Below are positions 28,301 to 36,834 of a DNA stretch of 64,000 bases, piece by piece. Each line of letters begins with the position of its first letter. The first letter of the stretch is position 1. Below the pieces are notes generated by a model that had not been told where the DNA came from, searched no databases, and saw nothing but the letters and a program-made list of their open reading frames with translations. Source of the stretch: VXYL01 sp965199915 (GTDB lineage: Bacteria > Pseudomonadota > Gammaproteobacteria > Pseudomonadales > Azotimanducaceae); the NCBI GenBank assembly GCA_965199915.1, contig OZ241348.1:2294001-2358000 (forward strand), in the 5' to 3' direction. Both the position numbers and the translations under genes were made by a program.

Positions 28301-31300
28301 AGAGCTTGGGCGAACAGCCCGCCAGCTTGGTTTTCGGACGTCGCTCGGGCAATGGAGTAGGACGCCACCACGCTCCCGGCGCCGAACGTGCTGCTGTTGC
28401 CCACTGCGCCGAGCAGCCCGCCGCTGTTGCGAGAGTGTGCTTGGATGGTCCCCCGCGTGTTCACCGTCCCGGTCGAGTAGCAGCCAACCACCTTTCCGTA
28501 GGTCCAGCCGCCCAGGATGCCGCCGAACGCATGAACCGCCCGCACATGGCCGTCCCGCAAGCCCAGGGACTCGATTCGCCCAGTGCCGCCGATGTTGCCG
28601 AAAAGCCCCACGTATTGCACGCTCGACCGCTCGGGCCAGTTGATGAACAGGTTGCTGACGACGTGGCCATTGCCGCGGAAGACGGCTCTGTAGTAGTTCG
28701 ATGGAGGGCTGACGGCGTTGCCGATCGGCGCCCAGCCGGCGCCGCCGTTGTAGTAGTCGTCGCCGTCGTCGCCGCTGACGACGCCGCCGGTTTCCGTCCA
28801 AGTGCGGCCGTCGCCGTCGGTGTCGAAGTCCAAGTCGGTCGTCAGCTCGTAGCCCCGGCAGGCCACGCCCGAGACCGATGTCGGGCACGCGCCGCCGCCG
28901 CGCGGGTTCGGGAACGCCGCGGCATGCGCCGCGGTGCTCGTGGCGCCCGCCGCCGGGGTGCCGTCTCCGTCCAGGTCCCAGCGGATGGCGTCCAGTTTCG
29001 CCAGGCTGTCGATCTCGATGAGGCCATCGGCGTCCGCGTCGTGGTCCACCGTGGTGTTGCGCACCGTCACGGGCACGTCGGGGCCGGCCATGACCGCGCC
29101 GTAGTTGGTCGCGGCGTGGGTCAGCGTCGCCGCGCTGTCCGTCAGCCGGTCGTGGTCGGCGACCGCCGTCACGGTCACCGTCTGCGCCGTGTTCCAAGTG
29201 GTTGCGTCGAAGAGCAGCGTGCTTGTTGCGTTGAAGACCAGCGAGCTCGTCGCCACCGTCAGCCCGGCCGCGCCCGTTGCCGCCACCACCACCGTGCTCG
29301 TGCCGCTCGCCGGCGGCGCCGACAGGCTCACTTCGTACGTCGCCGTCCCGCCCTCGTCGATCGTGAGCGACATGGGTTCCACCACCACTCCGGCCGTCTG
29401 GGCGTCCTCCACCCGCACCTCCACGCCGGGGATCCGAGCCGCGGCCAGCGCGACCGCGGCGTAGTCGCCCGTGCCCGCCACTCCGTGCCACAGCGCGACC
29501 GTCTCGTCGTCGCCGTCGGCGTCCGCGACCGCCGTCGCGGTCACCGTCTGCGCCGTGTCCCAATTGGCCGTGCCGAAGGAGAGCGTGGTCTGATCCACCG
29601 TCAGCTTCGCCGTGGCGCCGCCCACCACCACCGTCACCGCGCCGGCCGGCGCCGTGTTCAGGCGCACCGTGTAGGTCGCCGTCGCGCCCTCCGCCACCGT
29701 CAGCGACGTCGGCGACACCTTCAGCCCCGCCTGCTCGTCGTCGCGGACGGTCACCGCCACGCTGCCGATGGCCACGCTGCCGTAGTCCGCGCCGGTCGCC
29801 GTGTGGCTCACCGTCGAGCCGTCGTCGGTCGTGTTGGCGTCGTCCACGCCGGCCACCGTCACCGTCTGCGGCGCGTCCCAGTTCTCCGCCGTGAACGTCA
29901 GCGCCGGCGGACTCGCCGTGGCCGTGGACGTGGCCGAACTCGCCACCGCCACGCTCACGGGGCCGCCGACCGGCTCGGTGTCCAGAACCAGCGTGTAGGT
30001 CGCCGCGCCGTTCTCCTGCACGTTCAGCGTGCTCGCGGACAACGTCGCGCCCTTGGCGTCGTTGTCCGTTACCGTGAACGACATGTCCACGTCCTCCACC
30101 TCGCCGTAGTCCGCGCCGGAGGGGTTGTGGGTCAGCGTCGCCGTCTCGCCCTCGCCGTCGTCGTCCTCGCCGGCCCGCACCGTCACCGTCTGCGGCGTGT
30201 CCCAGTTCGCGGCGTTGAACAGCAGCGTCGCCTGCCCGCCGCCGGCGGTCGCGTCCACGTCCACCGTCACGGCGCCGTCGCTGCTGGCGATGGCCACCGC
30301 CACCACGCCGGTCGGCTCGCTGGCCAGCCGCGCCGTGTAGGTTCCCGTCATGCCTTCCGTCACGCCCGCCGCCAGCGTCGACGTCGCCAGCGTCAGGCCC
30401 TGGGAGTCGTCGTCGTTCACCGCCACCCGCACCCGCGGGCTGCTCCCGACCCCCGGAATCCCCTGCACCGCGTGGGTGATGAACGCCACGTCGTCCACCG
30501 CGTCGTCGTCCTCGGCGGCGGTCGCGGTCACGGTCTGCGCCGTGTTCCAAGTCGTCCCCGTGAACGTCAGCGCACCGCTCACCGTCACGTCCGCGTTGCC
30601 GCTGGTCGGCGTCACCGTCACCGCGCCGGCCGGCTGGCCCGTCAGCACCACCGTGTAGGTGCCGACGTTGTCGTTCGAAGTTCCGGGATCCTCCTGCAGC
30701 GTCAGGCTCGCGCTGCTCACCGACACCGCCGGCGTCGGCGCGATGTTCACCGTTTCGGTGGTCAGCGCGCCGGACTCCGTGTGCGCGGAGTCCGCCACCG
30801 TCACGGCGAGCGTCCGCGCCATGTCGAAGTCGCCGCCGGAATAGCCCAACGTCAGCACCGTCGAGGTGGCGCCGGTTGCCACCGCCGAACTGACCGACAG
30901 CCCCGGCGGGCCGTCCAGCGCGAAGTGCGACGCCGCCACGCCCGCCGCGAAGGTCGTGTGCGAGAGCTCCACCGTCAACGTCGCGCCGTCCAGGGCCCCC
31001 GCGGTCAGCGGCGACGGATTGGCGGCCGCGATCGCCGCCTTGGGTCGGTATTCGAGCCGCAGCATGTAGGTGCTGGTCGCGCCGCCGACGCCTGCGACCG
31101 CCACCGCCACGGTGTTGATCGCCGAGTCGGCGGTGTTCAGGTTGCGAGCGGCATAGTCCATGCCGCTCGCAACCGTGGTGGAGGTGGCGTTGTTGACGGA
31201 GACGGCCACCGTGTCGGGATCGAAGACGGGCGTGATTCGCAGGTAGTCGAGGTCGCTCCCCGCAATCAGCCCGGAGTAGCTCGTCTGCGCCGTGTTGAAC

Positions 31301-32169
31301 GGTGGCGACAGCGCCACGTCCGCAGCGGTCACTATCGGCACCCAGCGGGCGGAAATCGACCAGCTCCCGATGTGCTGGTCCGACCGCGTCGTGTGCCAGA
31401 CCACACCGCCAAAGTCGATCTCGTCCTGGCGGAGTTCGACCGTCAAGGACGACCGGGATTCGCCGACGCGCCGGCAGCTGTCCCTAGGCTGGGTGAAGGG
31501 CACGCCAGGTAGACCGTACAGACGAAAGTTGTTGTTCCCAATGTTCTTCTCCCGGCAGAACAGGTGTCGATCTTCTCCGTTTGACCCTATGCCCTCGAAA
31601 TGCACCACTTGCGGGGCCGTCGTCGCTTGGAGGTACGACTCTCCGGTCGCGCTGCGCATCTCGTTGTCCGCGCCGTTCACCCACGGCACGACGGTGGTGC
31701 CGCTGCGTCGGTCCGGCGATGGCGGATCCGTCCCCAAGGCCACCGACACGAGCGACAGCGACGGCGCGTCGTCGTCCGTCACCGTCACCGCCACGCCGGC
31801 GGCGGTGGCGACGCTGCCGTAGCCCGTCACGGCGTGCGAAATGGTGACGGATTCGTCGCCGGAGTCGCCGTCCTGGGTCGCCGTCACGGTCACCGTCTGC
31901 GTGGTGTTCCAGTCGCTGGTGGTGAAGGTCAGCTCCTGGGTTTGCGGCGTGGCGTCCGAATCCACCGTCACCGAGGGGTTGTCGCTGGTCGCCGTCACCG
32001 TCGTCGTGGCGGAGGGAGCGGTGTTCAGCACCAAGGTGTAAGTGCCGGCGCTGCCCTCGTTGAGGGACAGGTTGGATTCGCTGACGGTGACGCCGGGGGA
32101 CTGCGCCAGCGCTAGCGCCGAGCACAGCGAGGCGGTGGCCAACGCGACCGTACGCAAGACGTGCTTCAC
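25381..32169 (-). CDS. giant secreted surface protein: Calx-beta-like repeats, GLUG-like region, leucine-rich repeats, A-B-A-B C-terminus
   Basis: 2262 residues from the GTG at 32169, giving a clean signal peptide (VKHVLRTVALATASLCSALALAQS). Order: one Calx-beta-like repeat; an unassigned 350-residue region with a cadherin-like sandwich (YMLRLEY); five more repeats of about 105 residues, each with S.L...EG...TYT..L, then NW.T.QTVTV and an acidic VTDDD end; a GLUG-type region (GGL.G, Y.TG.V); a putative Ig segment (ARGLPPGLWFDADG); about ten leucine-rich repeats of internalin style (L.LSGNQVSDLSPL); and the same A-B-A-B modules as the protease at 105-4010, ending LSNLSTPGRR. Likely an adhesin or matrix protein exported through Sec. 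Lysines are scarce and acidic residues abundant, as in calcium-binding adhesins. A 14-G tract lies 47 nt upstream of the start. Confidence 0.85.
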   Translation of the reverse strand: MKHVLRTVALATASLCSALALAQSPGVTVSESNLSLNEGSAGTYTLVLNTAPSATTTVTATSDNPSVTVDSDATPQTQELTFTTSDWNTTQTVTVTATQDGDSGDESVTISHAVTGYGSVATAAGVAVTVTDDDAPSLSLVSVALGTDPPSPDRRSGTTVVPWVNGADNEMRSATGESYLQATTAPQVVHFEGIGSNGEDRHLFCREKNIGNNNFRLYGLPGVPFTQPRDSCRRVGESRSSLTVELRQDEIDFGGVVWHTTRSDQHIGSWSISARWVPIVTAADVALSPPFNTAQTSYSGLIAGSDLDYLRITPVFDPDTVAVSVNNATSTTVASGMDYAARNLNTADSAINTVAVAVAGVGGATSTYMLRLEYRPKAAIAAANPSPLTAGALDGATLTVELSHTTFAAGVAASHFALDGPPGLSVSSAVATGATSTVLTLGYSGGDFDMARTLAVTVADSAHTESGALTTETVNIAPTPAVSVSSASLTLQEDPGTSNDNVGTYTVVLTGQPAGAVTVTPTSGNADVTVSGALTFTGTTWNTAQTVTATAAEDDDAVDDVAFITHAVQGIPGVGSSPRVRVAVNDDDSQGLTLATSTLAAGVTEGMTGTYTARLASEPTGVVAVAIASSDGAVTVDVDATAGGGQATLLFNAANWDTPQTVTVRAGEDDDGEGETATLTHNPSGADYGEVEDVDMSFTVTDNDAKGATLSASTLNVQENGAATYTLVLDTEPVGGPVSVAVASSATSTATASPPALTFTAENWDAPQTVTVAGVDDANTTDDGSTVSHTATGADYGSVAIGSVAVTVRDDEQAGLKVSPTSLTVAEGATATYTVRLNTAPAGAVTVVVGGATAKLTVDQTTLSFGTANWDTAQTVTATAVADADGDDETVALWHGVAGTGDYAAVALAAARIPGVEVRVEDAQTAGVVVEPMSLTIDEGGTATYEVSLSAPPASGTSTVVVAATGAAGLTVATSSLVFNATSTLLFDATTWNTAQTVTVTAVADHDRLTDSAATLTHAATNYGAVMAGPDVPVTVRNTTVDHDADADGLIEIDSLAKLDAIRWDLDGDGTPAAGATSTAAHAAAFPNPRGGGACPTSVSGVACRGYELTTDLDFDTDGDGRTWTETGGVVSGDDGDDYYNGGAGWAPIGNAVSPPSNYYRAVFRGNGHVVSNLFINWPERSSVQYVGLFGNIGGTGRIESLGLRDGHVRAVHAFGGILGGWTYGKVVGCYSTGTVNTRGTIQAHSRNSGGLLGAVGNSSTFGAGSVVASYSIARATSENQAGGLFAQALGVSGSVTIDNSWAAGPVSGGPGLAGGLVGQGVFSGARATASYYDTEATGQMGSRGGTGQSTADLQRPTGYTGIYANWNIDLDGDGGPDDPWHFGTSSQYPSLKWGGFDVTEQFAGVLAFASSVSGRSFAVGRSITPFQVPAAAGGQGTVRYSARGLPPGLWFDADGRGNCGLARSVCGTPSEVGTWTATVTARDGAGATAALTFPVAVVADVDVDAGPPAVVPDAALREAVARALGVDASSLTEGHLLALSSLSAPWSGVTSLAGLSAASNLRRLELGGNAVSDLSELSGLRLLEHLDLSDNAVSDLSELSGLTRLETLLLSGNQVSDLSPLREMAGLRSLFLDGNAVSDLAPVVFLESLEELSLSGNPLAGLSPLCALRELKRLWLAASGLSDLSELSCLTGLERLWLADNAVADVGPLRGMRALEWLDLERNAVSDVVPLRRLGALERLRLGSNRVSDAGPLAANDGLAAGDVAGLRGNPLSEASIREHVPALRERGATVLAGLPAPWFAASGDASGRRSFMRLINRSDVAGEALVWGVDDAGERFGPARLSIGTGRTAHFNSADLEFGNAAKGLADGLGAPTAGGWRLEVLSTLDLEAQTFLRASGGPPSALHDGLPRVGATLRAAFLPAGRERSPAGALRVSNPTGSDAMAYAWGVDEAGVGRLATGLVAPAGRAVTVTASELERWRMGSGRGLGRGAGNWRLELTAPWPLAAQALAVGDGGRTGNLSGPAAALGPGVVARVPLFPPASAAGRVGVARVWNLGAAAGEVLVTAVDDAGVSAGPVALALEAFAAAEFDSRDLEEGGGPLAEGVGAPTRGSWRLDLRAQFGARVHARAVGAGGYATGLLEAAPRSGGVARVSMFNPGSNRAQRSLLRLVNDGAEDAAATIGGVDDAGRAGGAVRVTVPAGEALWLSAAELESGGAGFEGSLGDGAGKWRLTVSSDAPLAVMSLVEDAEGALSNLSTPGRR

Positions 32170-32215
32170 GGAGGGGCTACTCTCGGCGGGTTCGGCGTGC
32201 CTGTGTGGTGTGTGC

Positions 32216-32229
32216 GGGGGGGGGGGGGG
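32216..32229. repeat. homopolymer tract of 14 G (14 C on the coding strand) upstream of the giant surface protein
   Basis: The tract begins 47 nt before the chosen start codon of the minus-strand gene, next to a TG-rich stretch (32201-32214). If translation began at an upstream in-frame codon near 32265 the tract would be coding (poly-Pro). In either case a change in length could alter expression. Length may be miscalled in assembly. Confidence 0.8.
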
Positions 32230-32436
32230 ATGAGGTGGCAGTGCGGACGCGAGCGGCGGCGACAAGCCGCTACCGGCGAATCACTCCTTTGACCAAAGCA
32301 GACATCCATCGCAGTCGCCTCCCTCGCACTCAGCCCGTTTGCGGAGCGCACCTTACCACACTATGCCGCGCCGAAGAGTCGACGAGAGCCGACGACGGAC
32401 GGACGACCCGGAGGGAGGTTGTGCCACAATCGACCC

Positions 32437-34053
32437 ATGCGTTTCTTCAACACCGCCGGGCCGGTTCGCGCCGAGGACCACTACGCCATCCCGCCGCTCA
32501 AGCGCGGGAACATCGCTGAAATCCTGCAGCTGATCCGGAACAAGCAGTACTTCGTGCTGCACGCGCCAAGGCAGACCGGCAAGACATCGGCGCTGATCGC
32601 CCTGCGCGACCTCTTGAACAGCGGCGGCGCACCCGATGGTGCGGGCGCGCCCTCGGGCGCGGACGGCTTCCGTTGCGTGGACGTGAACGTGGAGGTCGGA
32701 CAAGTGGCGCGCGACGACGTGCAGGAAGGCATGCGCGCCATCCTGAGCGGCTTGGCGGGCAGCGCGCGCCTCCTGGGAGACGATTTCCCGAAACGGACCT
32801 GGCCCGGCGTGTTCGAGCAGTCCGGCCCCAACGACGCCTTGAAGGACTTGCTGATCGAGTGGTGCCTTGCCAATCCGACGCCGCTGGTGCTGCTGGTCGA
32901 CGAGATCGACTCGCTGGTGGGCGACACCCTGCTCTCGGTGCTGCGCCAGCTGCGCGCCGGCTACCAGCAGCGGCCCAAGGGCTTCCCGCACAGCGTCGTG
33001 CTCTGCGGCGTGAGGGACATCAGGGACTACAGGATCCGCTCAAGCACGGGGGAGGTGGTCGCCGGCGGCAGCCCGTTCAACGTCGCCGCGAAATCCCTGC
33101 GCCTAGGCGACTTCACGCGGAAGGAGACGCGCCGGCTGATGGCGCAGCACATCCTGGAAACCGGGCAGCGCTTCACGCCGGCGGCGCGCCGGGCGGTGTG
33201 GGAGCACACGCGGGGCCAGCCATGGCTGGTGAACGCGCTGTGCGCCGGGGCCTGCTTCGAGCGCGAGGCCGGGCGCGACCGCTCCCGCGCCATCGGCGTG
33301 GAGGACGTCAACGAGGCGCGCGAGGAGCTGATCCTGTCCCGGCGCACGCACCTCGACCAGCTGGCGCACAAGCTGGAGGAGGAGCGGGTGCGCCGCGTGG
33401 TCGAGCCGCTTCTCGCCGGCGGCGACGCGGCGCACGACCTGCGCGACCTGGAGTACGCGCGCGACCTGGGTCTCTTGGCGCCGGACCCGCCGCCGCGCAT
33501 GGCGAACCCCATCTACGCCGAGGTGGTGCCGCGCGAACTCGGCTACGTCCTGCAGGACAGCCTCGACGTGGACGACGCCTGGTACGTGGACGCCGCCGGC
33601 GTGGTGGACCTGCGCCGGCTGCTGACCGCCTTCGCCACCTTCTACGGCGAGCACGCCGGGCACTGGCTGCGGCGCTTGGACGACTACCGCGAGGCGGCGC
33701 CGCAGTTGATCCTGCAGGCCTACCTGCAGCGCATCGTGAACGGCGGCGGGCGCATCGAGCGGGAGTACGGCCTCGGGCGCGGGCGCACGGACCTGCTGGT
33801 GCTGTGGCCGCGCGCGCCGGGAGCGCCCTACGACCTGTGGCGGCGCTTCGTGATCGAGTGCAAGGTGCTGCGCGACTCGGACCGCCGGAGCTTGGAGGCG
33901 ACCGTCGAGCGTGGCGTGGAGCAGACCCTCGGCTACATGGGCAGATGCGGCGCCGAGGAGGGGCATCTGGTGGTGTTCGACCGCCGCGAAGAGCCGGCGG
34001 CGCCGCGCCGCGGCGGGGAGCGCGAACGCGGCGTGGCCGTCTGGACGCTGTAG
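32437..34053 (+). CDS. AAA ATPase fused to a PD-(D/E)XK nuclease-like domain
   Basis: 538 residues, starting MRFFNTAGPV. The N-terminal half is a P-loop ATPase of the AAA_35-like kind: Walker A APRQTGKT (43-50), Walker B LVLLVDEID with D155/E156, and sensor-type LRLGDF. A helical lid follows. The C-terminus carries a nuclease-like core: D452 in GRGRTDLLVLW and E474-C-K476 in FVIECKVL. Such stand-alone ATPase-nuclease proteins are scattered among bacteria and archaea and have been suspected to be selfish or defence-related; no function is established here. No partner gene is coupled to it. The upstream 267-base spacer contains the poly-G tract. Confidence 0.75.
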   Translation: MRFFNTAGPVRAEDHYAIPPLKRGNIAEILQLIRNKQYFVLHAPRQTGKTSALIALRDLLNSGGAPDGAGAPSGADGFRCVDVNVEVGQVARDDVQEGMRAILSGLAGSARLLGDDFPKRTWPGVFEQSGPNDALKDLLIEWCLANPTPLVLLVDEIDSLVGDTLLSVLRQLRAGYQQRPKGFPHSVVLCGVRDIRDYRIRSSTGEVVAGGSPFNVAAKSLRLGDFTRKETRRLMAQHILETGQRFTPAARRAVWEHTRGQPWLVNALCAGACFEREAGRDRSRAIGVEDVNEAREELILSRRTHLDQLAHKLEEERVRRVVEPLLAGGDAAHDLRDLEYARDLGLLAPDPPPRMANPIYAEVVPRELGYVLQDSLDVDDAWYVDAAGVVDLRRLLTAFATFYGEHAGHWLRRLDDYREAAPQLILQAYLQRIVNGGGRIEREYGLGRGRTDLLVLWPRAPGAPYDLWRRFVIECKVLRDSDRRSLEATVERGVEQTLGYMGRCGAEEGHLVVFDRREEPAAPRRGGERERGVAVWTL

Positions 34054-34167
34054 CCGCCGACCGCCGCGCTCAGGTTCCACACCCGCATCAAGAAGGCTTG
34101 TTCGTCTTCGGCCATGCGGTGTTCCAATGTTCCAAAGCCCATCCCACGACCAAAATGTGTTGCGCGG

Positions 34168-34173
34168 TACACT
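34168..34173 (+). promoter_or_regulatory. -10-like hexamer 6 nt before uppP
   Basis: TACACT ends 6 nt before the GTG start at 34180. A transcription start about 7 nt downstream would fall on the start codon, giving a leaderless mRNA. No good -35 is seen. Confidence 0.35.
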
Positions 34174-34179
34174 GGCGCC

Positions 34180-34995
34180 GTGGATTCCTCCGAAGTCAGC
34201 TGGGCGCAGGTGGTGGTGTTGGCGCTCATCCAAGGCGTTACGGAGTTCCTGCCGGTGTCGAGTTCCGCGCATTTGGTGCTGCCGTCCGCGCTCACCGATT
34301 GGCCCGACCAAGGGTTGGCTTTCGATGTCGCCGTCCACTGCGGCACCTTGGTGGCCGTGTTGTGCTACTTCCGGCGCGACTTGCGCGGGTTCGCCGGCGC
34401 GTTGCGCCCCGGCCGCCGGGGCGCGGCGGCGGGCGCCGAAAGGGATGCGGAACTGCACCTGCTCACCAAGATCGCGCTGGCCACGGTGCCGGTGGCGCTC
34501 GCGGGCTTCGCCTTCGCGCCCTTGGTGGAAGCGCATCTGCGCGGCGTCGGCGTCATCGCGGCGACCACCATCGCCTTCGGGTTGGCGCTTTGGTGGGCGG
34601 ATCGGCGGCGCGGCCGCGAGCCCGCGCTTTGTGCGCCCACTTACCTGCAGGCGTTGCTCATCGGCTTGGCGCAGGCCGTGGCCATTGTGCCGGGCGCGTC
34701 GCGATCCGGCGTCACGCTCGCCGCGGCCTTGGCATTGGGCCTCAGCCGCGCGGCGGCGGCGCGGTTCGCGTTTCTGCTCGCCATTCCCGCCATCGCCGGA
34801 GCGGCCATTCTGATGGTCCCGCAGAGCGCGGGTCGCACGGTGCCTTGGCCGATGCTGGCGGTTGGATTCGCGGTGGCCGCGGGAAGCGCGTTTTGCTGCA
34901 TCACCGCCTTCGTTCGTTTCATGGAACGCACCGGCATGACGCCCTATGTGATCTACCGCGTCGTGCTCGGGCTTGTTTTGTTGGGTTTTTTGTGA
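34180..34995 (+). CDS. uppP: undecaprenyl-diphosphatase UppP (BacA)
   Basis: Integral membrane phosphatase that recycles undecaprenyl diphosphate for peptidoglycan synthesis, 271 residues. The GTG at 34180 gives the family start. The conserved blocks are QGVTEFLPVSSSAHLVL and, in the second half, VPGASRSGVTLAAALALG, carrying the catalytic glutamate, serine and arginine region. About eight hydrophobic helices are visible. It is convergent with glnS. Confidence 0.93.
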   Translation: MDSSEVSWAQVVVLALIQGVTEFLPVSSSAHLVLPSALTDWPDQGLAFDVAVHCGTLVAVLCYFRRDLRGFAGALRPGRRGAAAGAERDAELHLLTKIALATVPVALAGFAFAPLVEAHLRGVGVIAATTIAFGLALWWADRRRGREPALCAPTYLQALLIGLAQAVAIVPGASRSGVTLAAALALGLSRAAAARFAFLLAIPAIAGAAILMVPQSAGRTVPWPMLAVGFAVAAGSAFCCITAFVRFMERTGMTPYVIYRVVLGLVLLGFL

Positions 34996-35022
34996 GGCCC
35001 AAGGCGCGGGCCCCGCTACCGT

Positions 35023-36750
35023 CTACCGCCTTGGAGCGCAACCCGCGCCTTGACTATCCGCCGCAGCGCTCTCATTCACTTTTTTGCTGGTCGCTTGCGT
35101 AGCGGCGGCGCGCTCGCGGGGCGAGTAGGAGTCGCGAAGGGCCACCGTGAGATTGAACACCGGGGCGTGGGCGGCATGGTCCACGGCGTCCTTCACGAAA
35201 TACCCTTTGCGCTCGAACTGGAAGTGTTGCTCGTCGGATCGCACGATGGCCGGTTCGACGAGCGCCTCGACGACGCGGAGCGACTGGGGATTCAGGGCGC
35301 GAAGGAACGTCTGGGCTTTGGGACTCGCGTCCGTGAACAAGCGGTCGAACAAACGCACGGCGGCCGGCAGGGCGGTGGCGGCGTCCACCCAATGAATCAC
35401 GCCTTTCGGCTTTAGGCCGCTGGCATCGGCGCCGCTTTTGGATTCCGGCACGTAGCGGCAGCGCAGTTCTTCAATAGCGCCGGCCGCGTTGTGCACCACC
35501 TCCTCGCAGACGACGATGTAGGCGTGGCGCAGGCGCACCATCCCGCCGGGCGTCAAACGGCGCCACTTGCGCGGCGGCTGCGCGGCGAAGTCCTCGCGTT
35601 CGATGTACAAAACGCCGGAGAAGGACAACTCGCGTGCGCCACGCTCCGACTGCGCGGGATGCCACGGCGCGGCCAGCGTCTCGCCCTCGCCGCGGTAGTT
35701 GGTGATGACCAGGCGCAGCGGATCGAGCACGGCCATGCCCCGCGGCGCCGCCGCTTCCAGATCCCGGCGCACGCAAAACTCCAGCAGTTCGAGCTCCACG
35801 CGACCCTCGCTCTTCGTCACGCCGATGCGGCGGCAGAAGTCGCGGATCGCCTGCGGGCGGCAGCCGCGGCGACGCAAGCCGGCAAGGGTCGGCATGCGCG
35901 GATCGTCCCAGCCGCGCACATGGCCCCCGTCCACCAAGGCGGCGAACAAACGCTTGGACATGACCGTGTATTCCAAACCCAAACGCGAGAACTCGATCTG
36001 CGGCGGGTGGTAGTTCACCGCGATGTTGTCCAGCACCCAGTCGTAGAGCGGGCGGTGATCCTCGAACTCCAACGTACACAGCGAGTGGGACACGCCCTCC
36101 AAGGCGTCGCAGATGCAGTGCGTGAAGTCGTACATGGGGTAGATGCGCCACGCATCGCCGGCGCGGTGGTGGGTGGCGTGGCGGATGCGGTAGAGCACCG
36201 GGTCGCGCAGGTTGATGTTCGGCGCGCCCATGTCGATCTTGGCGCGCAACACGCGCGCGCCGTCGGGGAACTCGCCGGCCTTCATGCGCCGAAACAGGTT
36301 CAGGTTCTCCGCGCTGGACCGCTCGCGATAGGGGCTCGGCGTGCCGGCCTCGGTCAGCGTGCCGCGCGTGGCGCGGATTTCGTCCGCCGACAGGTCGCAA
36401 ACGAACGCCTTGCCGCGCTCTACCAGCTGTTCGGCGAACGCGTAGAGCTGCTCGAAGTAGTCCGATGCGAACGTAGGGCCCGCGAATTCGTAGCCCAGCC
36501 ACTCGACGTCGCGGACGATCGCGTCGACGTACTCGTCGCTCTCCGCGAGCGGGTTGGTGTCGTCGAAGCGCAAGTATGTCCTGCCGCCGAACTCCTGGGC
36601 CACGCCGAAGTTCAGGCAAATGGACTTCGCATGGCCGATGTGCAAGTAGCCGTTGGGCTCGGGCGGAAAGCGGGTGACAACGCCCGGCAGCCCGGATTCG
36701 AGATCCCGGCGCACGCGCTGGCGGATGAAGTCTCTCAGATCGTCGGACAC
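35023..36750 (-). CDS. glnS: glutaminyl-tRNA synthetase
   Basis: Class I aminoacyl-tRNA synthetase charging tRNA-Gln, 575 residues from a GTG. The HIGH motif is in PPEPNGYLHIGHAKS and the KMSKS equivalent is VMSKR. The C-terminal beta-barrel anticodon-binding region is present, ending with a short Ala-rich tail that looks unconserved. Presence of GlnRS implies direct Gln-tRNA formation, as usual in gammaproteobacteria. Confidence 0.95.
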   Translation of the reverse strand: MSDDLRDFIRQRVRRDLESGLPGVVTRFPPEPNGYLHIGHAKSICLNFGVAQEFGGRTYLRFDDTNPLAESDEYVDAIVRDVEWLGYEFAGPTFASDYFEQLYAFAEQLVERGKAFVCDLSADEIRATRGTLTEAGTPSPYRERSSAENLNLFRRMKAGEFPDGARVLRAKIDMGAPNINLRDPVLYRIRHATHHRAGDAWRIYPMYDFTHCICDALEGVSHSLCTLEFEDHRPLYDWVLDNIAVNYHPPQIEFSRLGLEYTVMSKRLFAALVDGGHVRGWDDPRMPTLAGLRRRGCRPQAIRDFCRRIGVTKSEGRVELELLEFCVRRDLEAAAPRGMAVLDPLRLVITNYRGEGETLAAPWHPAQSERGARELSFSGVLYIEREDFAAQPPRKWRRLTPGGMVRLRHAYIVVCEEVVHNAAGAIEELRCRYVPESKSGADASGLKPKGVIHWVDAATALPAAVRLFDRLFTDASPKAQTFLRALNPQSLRVVEALVEPAIVRSDEQHFQFERKGYFVKDAVDHAAHAPVFNLTVALRDSYSPRERAAATQATSKKVNESAAADSQGAGCAPRR

Positions 36751-36834
36751 GGGCGTGGTTCCCTAGTGGACGGAGATGGCGCAACTCCCGAACTCCGTTG
36801 TCTCTCGCCCGCGCATTGTATGATCCACCGTGCC

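Noticed and set aside
25789..31512. A 1907-codon open frame on the plus strand opposite the giant surface protein
   Set aside because: It is Arg/His/Pro-rich shadow coding caused by high GC in the opposite gene, has no domain pattern and no ribosome site. The minus-strand gene has a signal peptide and recognisable repeats.
35491..36834. N-terminal extension of the membrane protein back to 35491
   Set aside because: It lies antisense to glnS; the membrane domain and a promoter-like pair begin near 36798-36835.
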